Assembly: GCA_015698045.1 (NCBI GenBank)
Contig: BLAL01000281.1
Coordinates: 620,001-684,000, forward strand
From: Rhizophagus clarus
Taxonomy: Eukaryota; Glomeromycota; Glomeromycetes; Glomerales; Glomeraceae
Direction of reading: 5' to 3'
Length of the DNA stretch: 64,000 nt
Shown here: piece by piece, positions 56,791 to 64,000 of the stretch
Layout of the letters: each line of letters begins with the position of its first letter
Numbering within the stretch: position 1 is the stretch's first letter
The notes under the pieces: model-generated
Told to the model about the DNA's origin: nothing
Seen by the model: only the letters and a program-made list of their open reading frames with translations
The model's database searches: none
Position numbers and translations under genes: made by a program

Positions 56791-57668
56791 GAATCACGAG
56801 AAATTTTTTAAAGAATGGCATTCGAATGCCTTTCTTATGATAATTAATTAATAAAAAAAAAGTCACGGTCACAAAGTTCAAATCACGAGAAATTTTTTTA
56901 AAGGATGGCATTTGAATGCCTTTCTTATGATAATTAATTAATAAAAAAAAAGTCACAGTCACAAAGTTCAAATCACAAGAAATTTTTTTAAAGGATGGCA
57001 TTCGAATGCCTTTCTTATGATAATTAATTAATAAAAAAAAAGTCACGGTCACAAAGTTCAAATCACGAGAAATTTTTTTAAAGGATGGCATTCAAATGCC
57101 GTTCTTATGATAATTAATTAATAAAAAAAAAAGTCACGGTCACAAAGTTCAAATCATGAGAAATTTTTTTAAAGGATGGCATTCGAATGCCGTTCTTATG
57201 ATAATTAATTAATAAAAAAAAAGTCACAGTCACAAAGTTCAAATCACGAGAAATTTTTTTAAAGGATGGCATTCGAATACCGTTCTTATGATAATTAATT
57301 AATAAAAAAAGTCACAGTCACAAAGTTCAAATCACGAGAAATTTTTTTAAAGAATGGCATTCGAATGCCTTTCTTATGATAATTAATTAATAAAAAAAAA
57401 AGTCACGGTCACAAAGTTCAAATCACGAGAAATTTTTTTAAAGGATAGCATTCGAATGCCGTTCTTATGATAATTAATTAATAAAAAAAAAAGTCACAGT
57501 CACAAAGTTCAAATCACGAGAAATTTTTTTAAAGGATGGCATTCGAATGCCGTTCTTATGATAATTAATTAATAAAAAAAAAGTCACAGTCACAAAGTTC
57601 AAATCACGAGAAATTTTTTTAAAGGATGGCATTCGAATACCGTTCTAATGATAATTAATTAATAAAAA
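56791..57668. repeat. 90 bp tandem repeat (minisatellite), about ten copies
   Basis: Units start AATCACGAGAAATTTTTTTA at about 56791, 56881, 56971, 57061, 57152, 57241, 57330, 57420, 57511 and 57601. Most contain the perfect 14 bp palindrome GGCATTCGAATGCC and TAATTAATTAATA. Repeats are over 90% alike, with single-base changes mainly C/T and A/G. An open minus-strand frame across three units is an accident of the repeat. Confidence 0.93.
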
Positions 57669-57864
57669 AATCACAGTTTGTGAAATTTATTGGATAAGAT
57701 TAAAATAATTTTACCCTTGTATTAAACTAATTTTGACAATAGATTTCCAAAATTATTGAACCTCCACAATAAATTAAAAATTGCATCTATTTTTTTGATA
57801 AAAAAAAAAATATTTTTTCTTTATTTAATATTCTAGGAAAACGGCCTGACGTAGAGAAAAAAAA

Positions 57865-58200
57865 ATGACAAAAGAAGAAATTTCAACAAAAAGAAATCGA
57901 AATTTCTGATCTCCAGATAATGTACCAAGAATTTCAAAAGCTGTTGAGACAGCTGGAGAACAAATAATTGCCAAATTAAACAACAAAACTGAGCGGGAGA
58001 ACGCATATCCATTAAAGTGGATCGATATTTTTTCAGAACAAATTTCAAGCCAGGAAGAAGAGATACATAAACTTAAATTAAAGTTTTATTTATATTTAGC
58101 ACAATCATCGTCGACTATACCGCGGCCATCACCCTCATCATCGTCATCTTTTAAAAGTATGGATGAGCACTTTAACACAATCAAGTCAGTAATTTTTTAG
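57865..58200 (+). pseudogene. short coiled-coil ORF with one in-frame TGA
   Basis: ATG at 57865 (MTKEEISTKRNRNF) meets TGA at 57907-57909; the same frame then continues SPDNVPRISKAVETAGEQII ... WIDIFSEQISSQEEEIHKLKLKFYLYLAQ and a Ser/Pro-rich end to TAG at 58198, 112 codons in all. The helical heptad-like part and the Ser run look like real protein sequence. It may be a broken exon of a larger gene; no homologue recognised. Confidence 0.4.
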
Positions 58201-58389
58201 ATATTAAATAATTTTTTAATAAATTTCATTTTATAATTAATGAATAATTTCATTTTTAAGTAAAAGGTTTACTTTTTTGAAAACCATTTATAAATTTAAT
58301 AAATAATATTTTACATTTATCTTGTACATATCATGTTTAAATATATTTTTTTACTAATAAATAATAATAAAAAAAAGTATTTGTAAAGG

Positions 58390-58530
58390 TTTAACTGGGG
58401 AATTTTTGCCTGCCTGATAGGATATGGGGAAATTTTCACCTGATAAACTCTACGAGAATAATTGCTATAAGGTAGCATAGTAATCGAACCTGAAACCTGG
58501 TGTTATGCTAACTACTCTATCACATGCAAT
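58390..58530 (-). repeat. tRNA-derived SINE-like sequence
   Basis: On the minus strand TGATAGAGTAGTTAGCA (A-box-like, 58506-58522) is followed by CAGGTTCGATTAC (B-box-like, about 58480-58492) and then a non-tRNA body with inverted words (TTATCAGGTGAAAATTTCCC, CCTATCAGGCAGG). A-to-B spacing is shorter than in a tRNA gene and no full cloverleaf forms, so a SINE head is more likely. Confidence 0.45.
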
Positions 58531-59139
58531 TACTAGTAAAGAGAAATTTTGTTGATTTTATTTAATTATAAAAATTTACATGATTTTCGATTTTCATTAG
58601 CAGAATAATGATTAGCAGAGGACTTTCCCCTGTAGTTACATATATATCCATCCTCTGCGAATTGTTGCACTAAATCATTTCTTACCAATTTCACAAACGA
58701 AAAAAAGGATCATTTAATATGATACGCTAATGTTAAAGACTAATTAATATAAATTAAATTATTTATGTTATAGCGATATTTAATTTAGAGGACTGGATAT
58801 TCACGTATTCAGTTAATATTGTAATCTGCACAGATTCAGATATTTCAGTTAATGTTATCTGAACCCTGTTACCAACAATGATGACATAATCAAGTTGATT
58901 GCTCCGCTTTTTAATCAAAATAGAATCTATTTTGAATATGAAGATACGATATGACCAAATGACCATGATCCACTATCATCACTTATTCTTGTTATATACA
59001 GCGAGGAGAGCTTGACACTGATTTAAAAATACATAGCAATTTTATTGTTTATTGTATTTTCATTTTTATGTTTTCTATCGCATAATAAACTAATATAAAT
59101 AAAATAAAAATGTAGTTAATTCAATCAATGTCAAACAAA
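58531..59139. other. intergenic
   Basis: AT-rich; no gene recognised. CAGATTCAGATATTTCAGTTAA near 58830 is unremarkable. Confidence 0.35.
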
Positions 59140-60150
59140 AATTGATGGAATCTTGGTCCCTGAATATTTTCCGCATATATCCTACAGTCATCTGTTTAGA
59201 TTACGAAATTAGCTTCTTTAATATGCAATATGAAATTAAGTTTGATCTCTCCATTTTTATAAATCAAAAATAGGAATTTTTGAACATGAAGACACGATAT
59301 GATTAGATAACCGTATAACTGCACATAATATAGTTGATTCAATATTGAAATCTTGGACCCTGAATATTTTCCGCATATATTCTATTAGATTGCGAAATTA
59401 ACTTCTGTAATGATCCAAAATATGAAATTAAGTTTGATCTCTTCGTTTTTCTAAATCAAAAATAGGAATTTTTGAACATGACAACACGATATGATTAGAT
59501 AACCGTATAACTGCACATAATATAGTTGATATATTGAAATCTTGGTCCCTGAATATTTTCCGCATATATCCTACAGTCATCTATTTAGATTGCGAAATTA
59601 GCTTCTTTAATATGCAATATGAAATTAAGTTTGATCTCTCCGTTTTTATAAATCAAAAATAGGAATTTTTGAACATGAAGACACGATATGATTAGATAAC
59701 CGTATAACTACACATAATATAGTTGATTCAATATTGAAATCTTGGTCCCTGAATATTTTCCGCATATATCCTACAGTCATCTGTTTAGATTACGAAATTA
59801 ACTTCTGTAATGATTCAAAATATGAAATTAAGTTTGATCTCTCCGTTTTTTAAAGTCAAAAATAGGAATTTTGAATATGAAGACACGATAACTGTATAAC
59901 CGTACATATAGTTGATTCAATATTAAAATCTTGGACCCTGAATATTTTCCGCATATATCCTATTAGATTACGAAATTAACTTCTGTAATGATTCAAAATA
60001 TGAATTTAAGTTGGATCTCTCCGTTTTTTAAAGTCAAAAATAGGAATTTTGAATATGAAAACACGATATGATTAGAAACCGTACATATAGTTGATTCAAT
60101 ATCGAAATTCTAGACCCTGAATATTTCTTGTATATAATATCCTACAATCA
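59140..60150. repeat. ~180-200 bp tandem repeat, about five copies
   Basis: The block TGAATATTTTCCGCATATAT recurs at about 59161, 59361, 59550, 59750, 59940 and (decayed) 60118. Units also share GAAATTAAGTTTGATCTCTC and AGACACGATATGATTAGATA. They end about 90 bp before the open frame at 60236. Confidence 0.9.
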
Positions 60151-60235
60151 TCTTAACAAGTTCATAACGTTAAAAAAAATGAACAAACGCAACAAACGAA
60201 CAAAAGGTATATCTTGGTTTTTATTTATGTAAGAA

Positions 60236-61536
60236 GTGTCACGTATTAATATTATCCTAATAGTTTCTCGTGATAGAGTTCGTGAAAACACCCTCCAACA
60301 AGAAGAGAGAGAAATAGAGAGGAGGGAGAGTGAAAGAAGAGAAAAGGAAAGAAGAGAAAATGAATTAGAAAGAGAAGGTAGAGAAAGAGACGAAAGAGAA
60401 ACAAAAAGAAAAGAAAATGAATTAGAAAGAGAAGGTAGAGAAAGAGACAAAAGAGAAAAGAAAAGAAGAGAAAAAGAGAGAAGAGAAAGAGATAGGATGG
60501 AAAGAGAGAAAGAAGAAAGAGAAAGAAACGAAGAAAGTGAAAGTAATCAAGATGGTGAACCTTTTTTTTGTATATTAATTTTACTCTTTTACTGTTTACT
60601 GTACAATAAATGAATACTGATTTTTTTTTTTACTTATAATGTAATATAAGATATTCCTCCTCAATTTGAGGAGATGATCAACCAACTACAAATTTGTAAT
60701 TGGTTAATCGCTAATCCAGAAATATTAAATTTAGCCAACCAAATGCTTACTGCGAAATCGCAAGATATTGGAGTTTCAAAGACTGCATCTTATGATAATA
60801 CCAATAACGTAATATCATATGAAAAAATTTATGATTGGCTAATAGTGCCATTTCAGATAAGGAAACAATTAATAACGTAATATTATTATATATTAATAGG
60901 ACAATTATAGGCTTTTCGACGAAGAGTTGAAATGTTTATTTTTAAGAAGTTGACACCCTCCGCGTTCTGCCCTACAACAACTCGTTTATAAAATATTCAA
61001 CCTTGCATCATTCAAAAAAGAGGCCGAAAAACTGGTGCAAGATACCAGTAAAAAGTTCACCGATTACCGCAACAAATTCAATGAAGCAATCATATTGCTT
61101 GTAAAAGACATGCAAGGAACAAATAGGTAATTACTATTTCGTTATTAGTTTAATAATATAACATTATTATTATTCGAGTTTATATTTCTTACTATTCTAG
61201 TGAGTTCTCTGACCATGAGGTCAATGAATATATCTCAGAGGAAGTAGTCGTTAAGAAAATACTACGACGTCAACTTGCCGTCGTTGATGTAAATGAATTA
61301 AAAAAAATTAATTCATTAGAAAAATTAATAGAATTTACGCGTGAAAGCTTCAAGATCCATTGGAAGTCTAAGGACCTTGAAGCGGTCAAGAAATTAGATC
61401 ACATCACTAGGGATATATATATTCCGTCGCGAAGTGGTCTTGACATCGCTAATAATTTGACGGTATATATTTATTATTTATTCTTCAATTTTTGCTTATA
61501 GTTAATATATTCTAATTTTCTTATTTTCAGTTATAA
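60236..61536 (+). pseudogene. multi-exon coiled-coil protein gene with one in-frame TGA (5' end uncertain)
   Basis: Exons: first open from at least 60236 to 60554, then 60651-60876, 60911-61126, 61201-61462 and 61531-61536 (TAA). All splice phases agree. Exon 1 codes an Arg/Glu-rich single-helix region (RESERREKERRENELEREGR...); later exons code MINQLQICNWLIANPEILN, SALQQLVYKIFNLASFKKEA, KLVQDTSKKFTDYRNKFNEA and SEEVVVKKILRRQLAVVDVN. Within exon 3 a TGA at 60951 interrupts LFDEELKCLFLRS-stop-HPPRSALQQL without changing frame. No start ATG is evident in exon 1, so an upstream exon may be missing. Family unknown. Confidence 0.55.
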
Positions 61537-61927
61537 ATGAATGTAATCCGATTAATAAACAAACAATAATATTAATAAATGTTTATCGTACCTAAATAAC
61601 TACTTTAAGCAATAAATTTTAATAAAATTCTTGAGTTTTATTATAACATTATGCATTAAAATTTTTTTTTTAATTTATCGGGCTTTCCATTTCGGACGAA
61701 CTATCTTTTAAAATCTGAATCGTTTCATCCAATATAAGCTGATACTCAAAACTCTAATTTGAAAATGAATTTGTGAACCTATGCATTAAACGCGTGCGTT
61801 GTGCACTGTATTTTGAATTTATCTCCCCGTTATAATGTACAAAAAATTATATATAATCAGACTTATTTTCTTCAGTTCTATCATTTATAACCAAATTTCT
61901 TATCGTATTATAAAAGTCTCATTAACC

Positions 61928-62300
61928 ATGAGAAAACGATATATTTACAACACTACTGAAGAATCAGAACAACGATATCGAATTTGAAATCGTTTTACTA
62001 ATAGAACTGCAACGCTTGCACCCTCATCAACCACTGCCTTTAGTCACTCTTACCGGACCAACATGCAAATATCACCGCCTTTACCGAAAAATAATGATGA
62101 CATGGAGGTTCAATATGATCATAAAGATGATGATATGATTTCACAATATGAATACGATAATGATGATATAATCTCACAATATGCATTCGATAATTTATAT
62201 AATGAAGAGGAAGAGGAAGAAGAAGGGACAGAAGAAGGAGGTGAAGAGGAAGAAGAGGAAGAGACAGAAGAAGGAGGAGAAGAGGAAGAAGAGGAAGAGA

Positions 62301-62331
<31 letters not shown>

Positions 62332-64000
62332 AGAAGCAGAAAAGGGAGGTGATGATCATCGTCAAATTGTCGATGAAGCACTTGATAAAAATAAAATGCC
62401 ATCCTATGATGGCGATGGAGAATTTGCTCCATATTTTGAAAATTTTACGACTGCTTCACTTTTTTGCTGGTTACAAAAGCATAATATCTCTACAAGTGCT
62501 TATGAAGATCTTGTTGACGTTCTTCATAATTCCAAATTCAATCCAAGCCATGTAGTGAAGAATATTCGAAGATTTCGAGAATGGAGAAAACGTCTTCCTC
62601 TTATTCCTATATCAGCAAAACCTATCTCCATTTTATCAAAAAAAACTCCTTCAATTTCTAAAGAAATAAAGAATGCATACCAATTTTCTATCAGAGACAT
62701 TATTTGATATGTCCTTAATAATCCCTCAATACTTAGGTGCATGTACTTTGGTCCTGGAATTGATTCTGAAACAAAATCAGAACATTGGCACGATACATTA
62801 TGGGGAGAATCACCACTTTTTGGTGATAATCAAATAAAGATATTAGAAGGTATTTATAATCATATTATTAATTCCCTGTATTGTTACCATCATATTAATT
62901 ATTTTGTTTATAATATGATAGTGATATATAAATCTGGTGAGTTTATTTATTATCATTATAATAATGAGCGGCAACTTGGCAGGTTGAGGGCAATTTTAAA
63001 AAATGCCAATAATGAATATCGGCTGAGAATTCAGGAAGTTGTAAGTTATGATAATTTGCCTGAAATTTTTAAAGGAAGAGTTAGGCAAGAACGTTCTATT
63101 GCTGGTGAAGTATGGCTGAAGGATGAGGCATATCAAACGATTGCAATTTCCCAAGTCCTTGAAAAAGCTAATGTAATGATAGTATACCAGCATCAATACG
63201 TTCCTGAAACCGCATTACGAATTACCAAGATAATATATAGATACCAAAGCCGTTGGCATATTCGTGATGTAATATTTTCATATCAACATCCTTCTGACTA
63301 TATCACATTAAGATTACCACCATCATCTTTGCCAGTGTATAAATTGTTTATTGATTTGTATTATGATGATTTTGGTACATATAGAAATGTGTATCATTCA
63401 TTAGGAGGCATATATTTGCAATTCGGAAATATGCCCTCTCATGAAAGAAAATTGCTTAAAAACCATTTTGTTCTTGGATTTGTCCCATTCGGTGACAATT
63501 TTAATGAGTTTATCCAGCTGTTTATTTCTGAAATAAAAGAATTTGAACAAGGAAAATTAATGAAAGTAAATGGCCAAGATGCTTGGGTGATAGCTGGTTT
63601 GGGTGTTGTGACCGCTGATTTGCCCCAAGGAAATGATATGGCTGGGGTATTAAGACACAATGCCATGAAGGGCTGTTGCACTTGTTTGGTATCTTATAAT
63701 TCATTAACTGATTTTAATCAAGATCTACAAAAAATATCGAGATATCATCACGTTACTGACAATCAATTTAAAGAAATATTACGAGAAAACGGTACATTAG
63801 CAAAAAAACATCTCGGTTCACAATATGGTCTGAGGCCGCAGCCTAGCATCTTGGATAACTTAAAGAGGGATAGACATTTACAGACTCCGCAGAATGTCTA
63901 TCATGCAACCGCGGGAAAAATTGGATGCCTTCTCAAGTTGACATGTGAATTATTTTTACGGGAAGGTGAAGATGATTTTATAGAAGTTTGGAAAGAATTC
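61928..64000 (+). pseudogene. TNP2/CACTA-type transposase-like ORF (runs off the window, two in-frame TGA)
   Basis: ATG at 61928 (MRKRYIYNTTEESEQRYRI) is followed in the same frame by TGA at 61985, then by NRFTNRTATLAP and MQISPPLP. A Glu-rich run (62200-62340), a conserved-looking block (YFENFTTASLFCWLQKHNIS), TGA at 62705, and a long open frame to the window end follow. Around 63430-63690 the order PSHERKLLKNHFVLGFVPFG, NFNEFIQLFISEIKEFEQGK, GLGVVTADLPQGNDMAGVLR and HNAMKGCCTCLVSYN resembles the core of TNP2 transposases of CACTA elements, where a similar NLPP...LLG.IPG...L..L..ELK.L..G...T..D.PA....G..GH....C..C pattern is found. A 72-nt intron (62850-62921) is possible but not needed. The window also holds two CACTA-like elements without a transposase, which such a protein could have moved in trans. 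Confidence 0.6.

Noticed and set aside
56780..57091. 103-codon minus-strand ORF with internal 30-residue repeats
   Set aside because: Produced by the 90 bp (multiple of three) tandem repeat; it lacks independent support.
56791..57668. CRISPR array
   Set aside because: The 90 bp units are repeated along their whole length with no unique spacers, and the DNA is eukaryotic.
60148..60450. Ser/Leu-rich minus-strand ORF opposite the coiled-coil exon
   Set aside because: Antisense of the Arg/Glu repeat; the plus-strand frame is supported by phase-consistent exons downstream.
62181..62555. Lys-rich ORF and its Leu-rich antisense partner
   Set aside because: Alternative frames of the Glu-rich run in the TNP2-like ORF.
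21062..62707. Reassignment of UGA to Trp as an explanation of the many in-frame TGA codons
   Set aside because: Intact genes use TGG freely and one (10797-11854) ends at TGA; TAG and TAA breaks occur in the same ORFs; one TGA falls where helicases have Gly or similar, and one replaces CGA (Arg) in a direct paralogue alignment.

Overview
The window is AT-rich eukaryotic DNA of fungal type: short introns with GTAAGT-like donors and TAG acceptors, very long poly-A/T runs and a dense, layered load of transposons. The gene content (a 7TM receptor, tectonin-repeat proteins, TNP2-like and THAP-like transposon genes) and base composition suggest an arbuscular mycorrhizal fungus such as Rhizophagus; that is inference, no taxonomic marker is present.

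Layout. 0-5 kb: a two-exon 7TM receptor-like gene and a five-exon tectonin beta-propeller gene, both minus strand. 6.3-13.3 kb: a tandem array of five related plus-strand genes coding for proteins with an N-terminal membrane anchor and a tectonin-like propeller; two copies (7.7 and 10.8 kb) are intact by splice-phase check, three are broken relics. 13.3-32 kb: a nest of mobile elements. A possible outer TIR element holds a CACTA-like element (13569-19994, TSD TAC), itself interrupted by a third element that carries a small Myb/SANT-like gene, and an 8.8 kb LINE (20715-29558) with a perfect 14 bp target duplication and a 32-nt poly-A tail. 32-36 kb: a degraded THAP-like transposon ORF cut by a MITE, then another repeat array. 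36.1-46.1 kb: three TIR elements nested like Russian dolls, the innermost a CACTA-like element with an intact Myb/SANT-like gene and palindromic subterminal repeats, the middle one carrying a 3.5 kb THAP-like ORF. 46.1-49.4 kb: a Tc1 transposase interrupted at its first catalytic Asp by a hAT-like element. 51.4-56.2 kb: a broken SNF2/RING helicase gene and an intact nuclear-type hypothetical gene. 56.8-60.2 kb: tandem repeats, a SINE-like sequence and a short ORF. 60.2-64 kb: a broken multi-exon coiled-coil gene and the 5' part of a TNP2-like transposase ORF that runs off the window.

Three patterns stand out. (1) At least six arrays of ~95-115 bp units, on both strands, look like chains of 24-60 nt exons separated by perfect-looking introns (GTAAG donors, a palindrome embedding TACTAAC, a T-tract and AG); several lie inside different TIR elements. 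(2) Two TIR elements share one architecture: palindromic subterminal repeats, GTTAGT-rich repeats and a small Myb/SANT-like gene with a basic tail, suggesting a TnpA-like system. (3) Almost every long transposon-type ORF keeps its frame but is broken by in-frame stops, mostly TGA, of the kind made by C-to-T or G-to-A changes; paralogue comparison shows CGA to TGA and TGG to TGA directly.
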